Shown one piece after another: positions 12,464 to 24,760 of a stretch of DNA of 64,000 bases; positions within the stretch are counted from its first letter, which is position 1, and each line of letters begins with the position of its first letter. Made by a program: the position numbers and the translations under genes. The notes under the pieces are model-generated. The model worked only from the letters and a program-made list of their open reading frames with translations. It was not told the origin of the DNA and ran no database searches. The stretch is from Misgurnus anguillicaudatus. Its lineage: Eukaryota; Chordata; Actinopteri; Cypriniformes; Cobitidae. Location of the stretch: NCBI RefSeq assembly GCF_027580225.2, contig NC_073357.2, forward strand, positions 44,168,001 through 44,232,000. The letters are read 5' to 3'.

Positions 12464-12484
12464 GGGGGGGGGGGGGGGGGGGGG
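12464..12484. repeat. Uninterrupted run of 21 G
   Basis: A 21-base guanine homopolymer lies in an otherwise AT-rich region. Such a run can form a quadruplex and is a common sequencing and assembly error site, so its length should be treated as approximate. Confidence 0.9.
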
Positions 12485-14460
12485 CATTTTATATGTAAAC
12501 TACAAAGAACATATTTCACTGATCCTTAAAACACGGATCAAGACAACATATCTATCTAGTTTCAAAAAAGACATAATTCAGCCAGTAAAATGGAAATGCT
12601 TTTTCAGTGAACTGTAACACAAACAGTCACTGGACTTTAATGATAGCATCCATCCATCCATTTTCTATTGATACTGGATCTAAACTTCAGTACAATTAAA
12701 TGCAGACACTATATATATTTCTTTGTACATACTTTGACTTCTGAGTGAAATTTTGATACAGTCCCTACGCTTAAATGTAATTTACACCATGGTGAACACG
12801 CTCTTGTCAGACATCTACTGTACTGTCAGTCTTAAGCTCAACCTGCATGGGCGGCAGAGCTTGTTTTTGTTCTTTCATGTTAAAGGCAGGTTCGTGGAGA
12901 AGGAAAAGGTCAAATATTTCCACGTTTGACTTTGTGTGTCATACATTTCACAGCAATTTGTTTCTTCCTGGCATCTGTGGCAGTGAGGAAAAATGAGAAG
13001 AGTGAAACCCGTTTTCAAATCGAGTCTTTAGTGTGATAATAAAAAGCGCAAACCCTTTTTTAAACTGAAAATAAGAAGCAGAAATATTTCCTCTGCCAAC
13101 CCCCTCCTTTGTCTGTAATGGTGTATTAAAGTCATATTTTATGTCACTGCTGACAGATATACGTTCTGCTTTAAACAATATGAACTATATTTTAAGGTAT
13201 AAATTGCTTATACTGCTGGATTTCGCATTGTGACACTTCAATCCTTTGTGCTTTTATAGAACTTTTGTGTCACATTTTTTCCAGTGCCAGCAAATGTGCC
13301 GACTGATTGTCATAAAACATCTATGGTGGAAGAGGAGAGGTGTCTTTAGATGGAGTGGCATGAAATGCAGTTAACCAGCACAAATGTGGACTTTTATACT
13401 TGCTGGACGCTCTCAATGCAATATTGGTTCGTGTTAGAATCCTTAATAAAATAAACTTGAATCATATTTAATCTTATATCATGCAAAAAGAAATGGCTAA
13501 AAGTGTTGTGTGGTCTACATAGAGTTCAAAACTGGAGGGTCGATGTTCTCAGTACAGAGCCGTGATACGACACGGGCAATGCGATTAGTTATGGGTTAAA
13601 CTGCAGCATATGGTGAATCCTGCATGATCACATAAACCTGCACACTGAAACAATAATATCCACAATTCACATGACAATGAAAAGATAAAATGGTACTGTT
13701 AACACATATTCTACAAATGTTAATATTGTACAGTGTTAAACGTTAGTGTTTATTGAACGAAATGCATTACGCTACAGTTAGCTAACTGAGATATTTCTTC
13801 TCTAGAACTGCTTTGGTATGATTACAGGCATTGTTTTATATTGCAACTGCTATTTTCTATTAATTGTCATATTTTGTTGTGGACAGGTGTTTATCCACTA
13901 ATATAACTTGCATGCGATGACTTACAGTATAGGATATAGTACAAACAGAAAAGCAACGATCTATCATGATAACATCAAAGTTCATGGTGGCCGCACCTGC
14001 ACTCTCTAGGATGGAGCAAATCCTCTGTTGCTCTCTGCCGACACCCAAATCCTGCTATTTTGTCTGCTGCAACTAATGGATTCCACTAAAACAGCAGTAT
14101 TTTGACGTCTCTGAAACATAAGACTCGGCGTGGGCTGAAATAAAATGTTTCCGTCTCCATTAAGCACAAATACTCATCACGCTAACACACATTCAAACTC
14201 ATGCAATGCTTAGATACGACCACTTATATTTGCAATAAATTGCCGTGGATAATAAGTGAATAGAAGCGCAGTGCATCAAACGTACTTGAAAATTAAAAGT
14301 ATGTTGTGTTATGGGTGTAACATGTTACCTCCTACTTTGTCCATGCATATTTCCCCATAGTGTAGGAGAGGGAAACTGCATGCCAGTTAATGTGTCTAAC
14401 ACATAAATCAGAATAACGAGAGAAAGACGAACAACTCACCCTTGACAAAAACTCTCTCAT

Positions 14461-14462
<2 letters not shown>

Positions 14463-14513
<51 letters not shown>
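14463..14513. repeat. (CT)n(CA)n microsatellite
   Basis: About 20 CT units are followed by about 5 CA units. The adjoining minus-strand frame rich in Arg-Glu is only a translation of this tract. Confidence 0.92.
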
Positions 14514-16327
14514 GTTTCCTCTCGTCTGTGATTGAGAGCTTCCTGTCTCCACTGCAGCCTCTCTCTCTTTCTCCCTCTTCAAATGCCACACCCATCTCAT
14601 GCATATTCAAATGCTCATTACATGCTGTAGACATTTACAACCCTTGCGCAAACATCAAAAATCCCATAGAAGCATTCTGTCTTTTCCCAGCGTGCATTTA
14701 TACACAAAGACCAAATGCGTCTTCTAGAAATCCCAGAATGCCCCGGAGTGCCCCAGAGCCTGTGGCCTTGCTTCACCGGGGCCATGTCTCATAGAAACCT
14801 GGTCTGTTTCCCTTCAAACAAGAACCCGCAGACAGACTGCTGTTGTTTTGCTCCGTCCTGTCATTACTTCGCATTGACTAAATGATGGATATAGCAGCCC
14901 GGCATGACAGCACCAGTGATCCAAAGCCTCCGGGGGGAGGGTGGATTATGCAGCCTGGGTCTTGCAGCCTTCGTGCCCAGGACGGAGTGCTGTAGGCTGG
15001 GAGACGGTCGAGGTGCTGCACATCTGGAGACTGACAGGTGGTGGGTGTACATAAGGCAAGAGGTGCTGATGAGACTGGCATGTAAATACGAACATATGTC
15101 GATCAGACGTTCACGCACGCATTTTCTTTTCTTTATTAAACAGCGCGATGGCGAAGTAAAAAGGGCAGCGTGTTATAGTGTTGTGACATCCTCTCTGTAA
15201 GACCCCAAGTTCTTCCTTTCAAACTGTGCCAAACGTTTGAAGACACGCTCTCCCTCTTTCCTCTATCTCCCTCCATCGGTTTATAAATTCCCCCACCCCG
15301 TTCCAGAATACACCCCTCCGCACGGCTCCAAAGATCATGGCACATCCCTTTCTCACTGACAGGCAAATCAAACCAATGTGAGTGATAGAGAGCAGAGCGC
15401 TGTTTGTGTGTGTGTGCGTATGAAGGATAACAATCAAAAGAATGAGAGAGTACAGGTGTTTGGGTTTACGAGACAAGCGTAGTTGCCTGGGTCTTTGACA
15501 GCTGTTGATGTTATCACAGACACTTATTGGCTGCGAGTTTGAAAGGCAGCTGGGGCGGGGGGAATTGAGCGAGAGACAGAAGGACATAGTGAGAGAGAGA
15601 GAGTGAGAAACTAGAAGTTAGAAGAGGGGGAGCAGCGGGCCTCCCCTTTGAAACCTCCCTGCGCTAGATAACATTTGGCTGAACTTTCGGATGTGAACCT
15701 CTGTCCTGACTCTGAGGAAGAAAGAGAGAGAGAGGGATGAAGACAAGTATAAAATTATTGACTGGAGCGTTTCACGTCTATTAGGAAGTGGGGGGGTTGG
15801 TCTAGAGGGGTCGTGGGTGAACGTCTCACAAAGCTGACAGGCTTCAAGTTAATCAGGAGGAAATGCGTTCAGTTGAGTAACCAGAGTACTAACACACTCA
15901 ACCAGAGGTCGCCGCACAAACAAAGAGCGGAAGAAAAAAACAAGTGTAATACAGTCAAACTAGAGAGGCCATTAGCGTCCATCTCACCAGCTCCATATAA
16001 AACCTTCCTGTTCCTTTCCTATTCATTTTGACATATGATCGGACCAAAACAACACAGACGTAATGCGCAGCTATAGAAAGGATGTGCAGGGGCCTCGTGA
16101 CAGTTCAAGGTCTGCCATTTTGCAACAGCATTTCAAAGATGATCTGACAGTTACTGCCCTGTAATTGACGCTTTTCAACAAAGTACTGAGTGTTAACTTA
16201 TATCTGGTAGATTGGTGTCTCTATGACAACAGGGGCTGGTTGTCTTATTGATTTTACAACTTTCTTTTGAGCATGTATCATGTATGAATGACATGAACAT
16301 TTATATAAAATGAAGAAATAGTAAAAC

Positions 16328-17297
16328 CATTGGGTCTCATTCAATAATAATAGCGTACGTTTTTCGTATTCATATGCACACTTGAACTTTTCACAAAAAC
16401 TTAATTTACAACACGTGCCTACGCACATGAGTTTGTTCTTATACTTGTACTTACATTAGTGAATTTGGAGTGTTCTACATGAGCTGCCGCGGGCACAAGG
16501 TTGGTAATTTGTATAAAACACGCCCAAACCAGCTCCATATAAGGGTTTTCCGCAGTGCTAGTCCACAGAAAATTTTAGAGCCGTTTGTCATAGAAGCAAA
16601 AGACGTCTAAAAGAAATCCATGATCATATTTATTCTCGGTAAAGTTTTGTTTTGCTTCACATTTTTTATTTAGGAGGTTTTGCTGTCGCTGTAGGAAGTC
16701 AGTGCTGCCCACCAACCGGAGTAATATTAAATAAATATTGGATGCGTTAACAAATATGACATTTAATTAATACGACAGAGACGCGCATCTGTATCTTTAA
16801 TAAAACAGAAAGGAGATCAAGTGATTGACGTTAAGACATCTCATTACATTTACATGACGTTTAAATTAGGCATTAAGCAGACGCTTTCATATAGAGACTT
16901 AAAAAGTGAGAAAGGAAAGCATGAAGATTTGTCATTACGCGCATTTTCTTTATATGTGTATATGTTAAAAATAAGTAGGCTATAATAATGTATAATACAA
17001 TGTATATACTAATAATATAGATCATGTATAATTATATATAATACAGAAAAATATTATAATATCAAATTTAATGTAAATTTTATATAATCAACATTATCAT
17101 ACACATTAGTATTTGATTATAGCGTACGTGATTAGTGCGTACGAGTGGTTTTAGGTTTTCTTGAATTTTTGCGTACATTCAGAATACATTTTGATACAAA
17201 CGTTTTTGTTAAATCACGATTTGTTCGTAAAAACATCCATACGCACATCTCACACACAAATTTGTCCGTACGCATGCTTAATGAATGAGACCCAATG
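16328..17297. mobile_element. Inverted-repeat element (CATTGGGTCTCATTC ends)
   Basis: The left end CATTGGGTCTCATTC at 16328 is mirrored by GAATGAGACCCAATG ending at 17297. Subterminal words rich in GCGTACG occur at both ends (near 16352 and near 17130-17275), also in inverted order. The 970 bp interior is AT-rich and non-coding. I cannot define a target duplication, so the superfamily is open. Confidence 0.72.
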
Positions 17298-17382
17298 TTC
17301 TTTACCTCAGTTTTTTTTACATCTGTATACACTTTCTTTAAAGATTACTTGCTTTGCTTGTTTGTATAAAATCACTATACAA

Positions 17383-17614
17383 CTATACTGCCCTACAAAA
17401 GCTAAGTGCAGTACTGAAACCGAGAAAAATGCCCTTAAAGTTTTTTACACCAGCCGGTCAAACATGTTACTGAAATTTTGGCACACACGTTTCTCTGAAA
17501 TGGGACAAAATTGAACCAGGAGACACAACAGATCTGACAAAGCCCATTTCAACCCTTAACTCAATTTTGACCAAATGCGTAGTTACTGCGCTTTGGCTTT
17601 GTAGGGCAGTATAG
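17383..17614. mobile_element. MITE with CTATACTGCCCTACAAA termini
   Basis: The left end CTATACTGCCCTACAAAAGC is the reverse complement of the right end GCTTTGTAGGGCAGTATAG. The 232 bp element is non-coding. TA at both borders would fit a Tc1/mariner-type target, but other readings are possible because the terminal bases are ambiguous. Confidence 0.75.
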
Positions 17615-17637
17615 TTTTCTGGTGCAAAATTTACATT

Positions 17638-17768
17638 TCTGCATTTGGCAGACGCTTTTATCCAAAGCTACTTACAACATACACCAATTTTTTTCAATAT
17701 GCCTTGGTTTGAATCCATGATAATTTTCATTGCTAACACAATGCTCTACCACTGATCTATTCAGCAGC
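17638..17768 (-). mobile_element. tRNA-derived SINE
   Basis: On the minus strand it begins with a tRNA-like region. A Pol III A-box-like word (TAGATCAGTGGTAGAGC) lies near 17762-17746 and a B-box-like word (GATTCAAACC) near 17716-17707. Downstream follows GCTTTGGATAAAAGCGTCTG, a tail motif seen across many teleost SINEs. Only the last words of that tail recur at 16860-16890 and 27440-27470. No flanking duplication was found, and the copy is diverged. Confidence 0.7.
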
Positions 17769-17997
17769 ACAGAAAAGTGTGTGATATATATTTGAGTATT
17801 TATTTATTTTTTTCCCTGGTGTCCACTTATCATCTTAGCAGGTTTATGTAATTTGTGCACATCTTACCATTCTGCTATTTATGATTTATTTATTTATTCT
17901 TTATGCATTACAGCATCCATGGCTACTGTACATTGATGGTAAGAATAGGTTAATCCATACACAGGTATTTGGTATCTAACTTGAATTAAATAAGCAT

Positions 17998-18104
17998 TTT
18001 TGGTCTGTGGGAGAACATGCAAACTCCACACAGAAAGCCAGGGGTTTGAACCAGGGTTTTTTTTTTTGCTGTGGGCAACTACCCACTGTGCCGCCCGCTA
18101 TTTA
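17998..18104 (-). mobile_element. DANA-like tRNA-derived SINE, 5' fragment
   Basis: The minus strand reads GGCGGCACAGTGGGTAG (A-box region), then, after a T/A-rich interruption, GGTTCAAACCCC (B box), then TTTCTGTGTGGAGTTTGCAT and GTTCTCCCACAG. This order matches the 5' modules of DANA-type cyprinid SINEs as I remember them. The rest of the SINE toward lower coordinates is not clear, so I treat it as 5' fragment only. Confidence 0.65.
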
Positions 18105-18559
18105 TTTTTAATTTATGAAATCAGAAGGCCATGGACTACTGTAGCTTGATTTCGCTAAATGTTTTTTTCGACAAGGGGGGAAGTTTTGAGTTCTGACAGT
18201 ACAAAAATGCATTTCCAAGAAAATGAACTCTTTTATCTCATAAGATCAAGGAAGATTTGATTCCTCATGATATGACCCCTTTAATGTATGTATGCATTTC
18301 AGTTCTTTGTTCTGAGCATCATGTTAAGATTCAAGACAAATCTTGAAATGCTCCATCATCCTCCAGGCAGCACAAAGAAATCCCAGAGGTAACCCGGACA
18401 CAAGCCAGCCAAATGTAGGCACCGAAACCACAGGATTTCCCTCTAAAACTATTTTCATTTCCGTTTGAGACAAAACATAGAGCCTGGCAGTGATTATGTA
18501 AAACTGAAACTGTTACACATAATCTTTTCCCTCCGTTCTATTTCTTTCTTTATTTTTCT
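18105..18559. other. No gene seen
   Basis: Nothing is recognised here. The stretch leads into the more conserved-looking block that follows. Confidence 0.3.
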
Positions 18560-19130
18560 TTTATTCTCCATTGACACAAAATGTTAATTTGCTCTGTGCA
18601 ATCGTTCACCACGGATAATCTGTATGGTAATGGATCAGAGCCATCCCAACACCACACATAAAAATGTCAGGCAGTAGTAAAAAAAAGTCTATGAAAAAAG
18701 AGAGAAATCTTACAAAATGACTCCCAGTCTCACTCTCACTCTATTTTCTCACGCAAAATATTAATTTCCACCTCGGATGCTAGTGATTGATACTCAGCAT
18801 GGTGAACTAATAGCTGAAATTATATTTGGTAATAATTCATGTTCGGTGTTCTCCTATGAGCTCCGTGTGGCCCACTCGTCTAATTCAGCTTTAGGAAGCC
18901 AATATGAATTTCATGGTTAAACAAAGTCCCATTCGGCCACCCCATCTCTACTGGGAACACTTTCTGTACCATAGACTTTTTCCTCGGCACAAATTATATT
19001 CTGAGGCCCTTTACGCTTGCCATGTCATTTTTCATAATGACATAAATGATTCATAAACTGGGCATCTCGAATCGCGTTTGTTCGTTCATTAGCGTAACAA
19101 TACCCATATATCTGGCCCTTGCACTTATTG
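18560..19130. promoter_or_regulatory. Candidate conserved non-coding (enhancer-like) block
   Basis: This stretch has no repeat structure and is dense in homeodomain-type words, for example ATATTAATTTCC, GAACTAATAGCTGAAATTA, GGTAATAATTC and TCTAATTCAGC. Composition is balanced compared with its AT-rich neighbours. These are properties of vertebrate developmental enhancers, but I cannot show conservation from one sequence. The target gene is probably outside the window. Confidence 0.3.
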
Positions 19131-20769
19131 TATGTTTGCATGTGTGTTTACGCTGCACTTTTTTACATATGCATATTTTAAACAAGCGACACATCAAATC
19201 TCTACGTTGTGTTGGAGGGTGCTAGGAGAATAGGAAATGGTCATTAAGGAAAAGAGCAATACAAGCTTCTCACTTGTTTTTCTCGTCTAATATAACAGAT
19301 GACAAATTGCGTCCCCCAGGTTGTGCTTGTTATTCCACAATTACAGCAGGTACGTGTGAAGGGGGTGTGTAACCCCAACACAGGCTCTCCTGCCGCTGCG
19401 GAGCGGATCGTGAGGTTGAACAAAAGACTTAAACTGACATGTATTTCTGTTTCCCGTTTATATCCATTTAACACATTTTAAACCAATAAAAAGTGTTTAA
19501 GGCAGAATGGTAATGATTGAGGTGTGCTCACTCCTCAAGCATGCAAAGTTAGTTCAGGATATGATGTCATGGTCTAACACTTCTGGTTTTAATAAATAAT
19601 GGGTCACAAATAAAACAATTCGATTTGTCCTACACAAAAAAATCTAAACTGGGGGAAACAGGTTAGTGTGGAGTGAACGTCGTCCTGCTTTGTTTAAAAA
19701 TAGGAGGAGCTTAATGGGTTACACGAGGTGATTTGAGCATATTGGGTGTCATTCAAATCTCCCTTCATGCATCTGCCTCAAATAAAAGCAATAAAAGAAA
19801 GGCCCAGAGGATATACACTCATCAACAAGTGGTTTCCATCACCGTTAGTGTCTGATGCTTGAGTAATGGGGGGGTTGGATTTGGACGTGTCCTGTTGGCC
19901 ATAAAAAGTTAGATTGAATTTGGCTCCCTTTGAAATATGAAGGGATTTATTTCGCAGATTTACCAAGGGATGGGTTCATTCACAGTGTCAGTGACGGCTT
20001 GAGAGGATGACCATTGCTCCAGCAGGAGATGTGTTTTTGAAACTGGAAGGTTAAACCTGTGTTATTGTTGGCACGAGTCATGGAATAAGAACATCTGCGA
20101 CTGTCCAAACTATCAACAATTTCAGTCAACAATTGCAGCATTTGTTTATTTTACTAAATGAGCGTTTATTTTCTTTACCTGTATGTACTTGGCAACAATT
20201 TGGTTTTTTTTCCTGAAAACTTCCCAAAGTTGAAAAGTTCTGAAAATGTTCCTTCACTTGACTGACTCGAGCACTCCAAAGATGCCTTGTTAACAGAATC
20301 TGAATGAGCTTCGAATGCACAGCATCTGCAAAAATTAATTATGCACTTTATGATTTTAATAATAAGTAACCGAAGAGAACAGAAGGAAGGATGAGAAGAA
20401 AAAAAACAAGTTCTGTCTTTTATCAAGAAGCCTTTCCAAATATAGAAATGCTGTGGGGAACTTCCTTTTGCTTTGAGGGAGTTTTTATACTTGAGGAAAG
20501 AGGTAGGGTATGGAAGGACAAGAGGAACGGAATTAAATAGGGGTGTGTGTGCCCCCCTCTCCAGCTCATTTTCGTAATTATCAGTAGCCACCTCAGCATT
20601 TTTTAATGAAACATTTCCAAACCACCAAAAAGGATTTCTCAAACTCTCTGTGTGTGTGTGTGTTTAAGAGCATCGCACCGCCTCACAACAACTGTCCTAT
20701 CCGAGCATCCAAAGCATATGTGTGAGGGAAAAACGGTGTGTGCGTGCATATGCGCATTAACTGGTGAGT
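19131..20769. other. No gene seen
   Basis: Frames at 19244-19474 (-), 20126-20320 (-) and 20175-20642 (-, 155 codons) show no recognisable domain. The 155-codon frame is low-complexity in places and lacks support from codon bias or homology that I can judge. No repeats with definable ends were seen. Confidence 0.25.
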
Positions 20770-21180
20770 GTGTCTTCCTTCTTAAACAGCCCGCTAATCA
20801 CACAAATTATTGCATCTAATTACCGCACAGGCTCTAATTAATTCCTCCAGTATCACATCATTTAGTACGCATTCACACCACAGCACCTGTTTTCGGCAAA
20901 TCCACACTGTTAATTTGCTTATAAAACAAACAGCATTAGCATAAAATGTTTAATAATGGGTTTAACCGTTTGGCTGTCCCGTGTCTCGGCAGTGTGGCGA
21001 GGTCAGCGGATACCGAGACGCTTCAATTCGGCCGCCCAACTGCCCGCCCCGTTGTTTCTGGCTCCTGCCCCATCACTCTCTAGTACATATTAATAAAACC
21101 AGATCACTCACCACTAATTAATACGACCATGCGCTGCTAATTACTGCGCTGTACAACAAGCCGCTTGATGAACCCCTTTA
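20770..21180. promoter_or_regulatory. Candidate conserved non-coding (enhancer-like) block
   Basis: Several close homeodomain-like sites occur: CGCTAATCACACAAATTATT, ATCTAATTACCGC, CTCTAATTAATTCC, then CACCACTAATTAATACGACC and TGCTAATTACTGCG near 21110-21150. The density of TAATTA words without an inverted or tandem repeat argues for regulatory sequence. This is inference. Confidence 0.33.
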
Positions 21181-21898
21181 GAAAGCCGGAGGAGAGAAAA
21201 GGAAGAGGGTGAAAGAGACAGGAAGGCAAAGAGCACCGTGTGGCGTTTGTAGGACAGGAAAGACAGAGAAGGAGAGATCAAAATGGGTCACAGACAGGGA
21301 GAGAAAGATCAGGATGATAAATGGGTGATCACGGTGGACTGATAAAAATGTGGTATTGATGTAGTGCTGTGGTGATACTTTGATTCTTTGAACTAACTTC
21401 TAAAGCTGAGCTCATGTGTTTAGGCCTGTGTGTGTGCGCGTTGGTGTATGATAATATTACTGATAACTAAATACTTTACACAGAAATACAATTAAAACTT
21501 TGTTCAAATAAAAATATATTTGGAAAATAAACTTTTGTGGATTAATAATTGATGGAAACAAATGTTTAAGAATTTTAATGATCTGAGACACAGGCTAGTC
21601 ACACATTTGTTTTGTCAAAAGTCCAATTACACAAATGTGTGTGTTTCTCTGGCAATGGTTTTGTATGTTGATACTAAACAGCTTAAAACCCTTTAAAAGT
21701 TTTCTTCAAATTCCACAAAATATTTTTATTACAATGATGTTATTACAAAAATAAACTGGTAACACTTAAGCAAGGTTAGATTTAGTTTATGCATTTGATT
21801 TGAGTTATGCATTTGATAGGTACATTTTTAATTTTAAATATAAAATTGTTTATTTATAATTTAATGTAGAATTTAACATTAAACTAGATTAATAAATA

Positions 21899-22325
21899 TT
21901 TCGTGATCGTATAATGAATTCCAGTTTTTGTGTGATTATCACATATTGGTTACTCAACTGTTTTGTCCTATTTTCTTACCATTGTCGCTTCGGTTTAGGG
22001 TTAGATTTACATAAAATGACATCCCTACTCAAACCCAACTCTAACCCTAACGCCAGGCGACATATAAAAAAATGAATCAGAAAAAATAGTATAAACCAAT
22101 GTATGAAGTAAAGTATTCTAATGCAAGCACCAAATCTAAGCCTAAACCGAACAACAATGGTTTAAAAATAGGAAAAAGCAGCTGAGCAACCAATACGCGA
22201 CAATCACACGAAAACAGGAATTCGTTATACGATCACGAAAAAACACGGAAATTCGTGATAATATCAAGAAAAAATAAATTTAAAAAATATGTGATTATAT
22301 CACGAAACTTTGTGAGGTTGGGTAA
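21899..22325. repeat. Foldback element, left-truncated copy 1
   Basis: It shares long blocks with the complete copy at 27541-28032, including TTGGTTACTCAACTGTTTTG, GGTTTAGGGTTAGATTTACA and AACGCCAGGCGACA. Words such as TCGTGATCGTAT on the left pair with ATACGATCACGA on the right. It begins inside the left arm as judged from copy 2, so it is 5'-truncated. Confidence 0.7.
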
Positions 22326-23139
22326 TTTTTTCTTATTTAGCCAATGTTAACAAATGTGTTTTTACGGCTGGTTTGACCTGCAATTGGGGCATGTTGTCAC
22401 ACAATATCAACGTGTCATTAATAAGCATCTTTAAGCGAAGTCAAAATGTACATTAACTTTTTTTTTGTAACCAACAACCTAAACTGACTTACACAAATGA
22501 ACATAACTGGATAATTATTCAGTAAAGTTTAAAATGTGACAAATAACCCCAGTCGTCCCTATGTTAGTTAAGAAAAAAACAATGCTTTGCATTATATTAT
22601 AATTGTTTTCACCCACAGTGCACACTGTATACCACACCGTGGGACTTGAAACAACGAAACAATTTTACGTGATACCCATCAGTAAGTGCTACTCAAATAA
22701 ACATATCTAAATAGATATTATGCATGTTTGAGAAGTACAGTACTTGTATGTTGTGAGGTTGCTTTAGGCTGAGAGCTCTTCAGATAACTGTAAATATCCC
22801 ATTACACTAATGCGTTTCTTTGTACACTCTTCCCCCTACTGGTGTGAAGATATAATTATGGGCTGTCATCAGATTGTTTATTCATTACTGTTCAGCTCAT
22901 AACAGCCAACAAATCTGAGAAGCTTAATCAGATTTCATATGCTTCTTAAAAAAAGTAGTTTTAAAAGTTAAGCAAATATTTGTACGTTTTTAAATATACT
23001 GCCACACATCAGTGTGTGTGAAAAAGAGACATTTTAAACTCATCAAAACCAAAAGTAAACACATATATGGCTATATTTTTTATGGATATTTGTTATGATG
23101 TCCACCAATAAAATAGCTAATACTGTGCCCTGAGCACAC

Positions 23140-23184
<45 letters not shown>

Positions 23185-23637
23185 CAGATGTGTGTTCACA
23201 TATACAAGCCCCAGACCTGTTTCCCTTTCCCTAGATCCGCTATACACAAATCAAACAGGTCTACATAAACAGGTTAAAGCAACATTGGGACTCTGTCTCT
23301 CTCATGTACTCTTCATGACAAGGAACTGACAGATTTATATCAGTTTATCTGAACGAATGATAGAGCTTCTTACATATTTTAGTCAAACACAAATAAAGAT
23401 AAACAGACTGATGTTTCAGCCTCACGAACAGTCTTGGATAGGGAGGTCCTCTCGACCGTGTTAAAAAGTCGAGGTCTGGATGCTGATTTTTTGACGTTTG
23501 TCATAAAGAATTAATTATTGTGAATTATTCATGAGGCCGTCCTAAACAATCATTTTTGATTCTCTCTATCCTGGACTATTATTTGTGTGGAATCAAGTGA
23601 AATTGTCAATATTATATGATGACGGTAATAGGCTATA
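22326..23637. other. No gene seen
   Basis: AT-rich sequence with one GA microsatellite (listed separately). I recognise no gene or element. Confidence 0.3.
23142..23178. repeat. (GA)n microsatellite
   Basis: An uninterrupted GA run of about 18 units. Confidence 0.92.
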
Positions 23638-23957
23638 CAGGGCTCCAGACTAACTTTTTTCACTAGGAGCACAGTGGACCGCAACTGAAAATTTTAGGGG
23701 TGCAACCAGAAAATTTAAGGGCGCACACTGTAAATCGATATGCCAACTAAATATTCAAACTTCTATAATTTCCACTGTATTACTAAAAAAATACTTTAAT
23801 GGTAGATGCAGAAAGTACAATGTGCCGTTTAAAATTCATTGTTACATCACAAATTTTTTTTTACTGGTGGCACATGTGCGACTGCATGTAAAATTCAGTG
23901 GCACACTTTCAAATTTTGGTGTCAAAATGCCACCATTTAGTGGCAGTCTGGAGCCCT
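23638..23957. mobile_element. hAT-like MITE, CAGGGCTCCAGACT family, copy 1
   Basis: It starts CAGGGCTCCAGACTAAC and ends GCAGTCTGGAGCCCT, giving 13-base inverted termini. CTATAC lies immediately outside on the left and one base outside on the right, a remnant of a target duplication. A second copy in opposite orientation is at 30722-30991. The interior is non-coding. Confidence 0.78.
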
Positions 23958-24229
23958 ACTATACGAGGTTGTGTAACACATCATTGTTGCGTCAGATAGT
24001 GGCTAGCATATGGGACGGATTGGGAGGTGTTTACAATACAGAGTACACACCTTATCAATTCAATTCGCCTTTAACACGCAGTATCGCTTACGCAAGCAAG
24101 GAACTGTAACATTTAAGAACAGACACACACACACAATTAAAAAAGCTGCCTCCTTTTTTTTGTTTGTCTTCGAAAAAATACACACACACACACATTAGTA
24201 CACACACTTCATCCCTACCCAGGGCTAAA
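23958..24229. other. No gene seen
   Basis: Short CA tracts near 24121 and 24181 and nothing else recognised. Confidence 0.3.
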
Positions 24230-24760
24230 TAATTACCCCACTTCCCAGGGTGATTGCTCATTCTGGCTTTAAAGTACATGCTATAGGCTCTCTCTCATTA
24301 GAACCCTCCAGTCCACCATCGTGCAAGCCCATGTGAGAAATTATCAATTAAAAGCCTTGCATCATTTGCATAGGAGGAAGAGGAGATTTATGGGAGCCGC
24401 ACGGAGGGGCCGCGTCTCCCCGCGCAATCCGGTGCCGTTCAGATTGTTTGTGACCAATCTTAAATTCTGGAGCTCCAACCAAGATGAACGGCCGTGTTAC
24501 TGTTAACGTCAAGGAGTAGGAGGCCCGCGCTGAGATTTATTAGGAATATTATCACAAACATGTCTCAAGTTTTTCCTTTTAATATGTGCCAAGCTCCTCG
24601 GAGGAATGTTTCCAACGCTGCAATTACACTCCTCAGCAGCCACATTCCCATGCCTGGCATATAATATATTAATAAACATCCACACTGCTTTTTTTAATAT
24701 ATGTACAAGTGTGTGTGCGCGCACGTGTTTGAAGGGGTTCGAGAATAAGCACCAGAGGAT
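24230..24760. promoter_or_regulatory. Candidate conserved non-coding (enhancer-like) block
   Basis: AAATTATCAATTAAAAGCC is followed closely by the octamer ATTTGCAT (24364-24371), a POU-factor site. GC-rich segments (near 24395-24440) alternate with AT-rich ones. No frame or repeat explains it. The mix of homeodomain and POU words suggests an enhancer. Unproven. Confidence 0.32.

Larger units (their letters stand above)
11915..16327. other. No gene seen; simple repeats only
   Basis: There is no recognisable exon, RNA gene or complete transposon in 4.4 kb. A teleost LINE-tail-like word (CATCCATCCATTTTCTATTG) occurs at 12651. The part from about 14840 to 15080 is GC-richer and has a mutually antisense set of short frames (14864-15118 minus, 14904-15200 plus). 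These resemble no protein I know. Homopolymer and dinucleotide tracts are listed separately. Confidence 0.35.

Noticed and set aside
14332..14634. Minus-strand frame with Arg-Glu repeats
   Set aside because: Translation of the CT microsatellite.
20175..20642. 155-codon minus-strand frame
   Set aside because: No recognisable domain or flanking gene structure, and low-complexity lysine and serine stretches. Probably chance.
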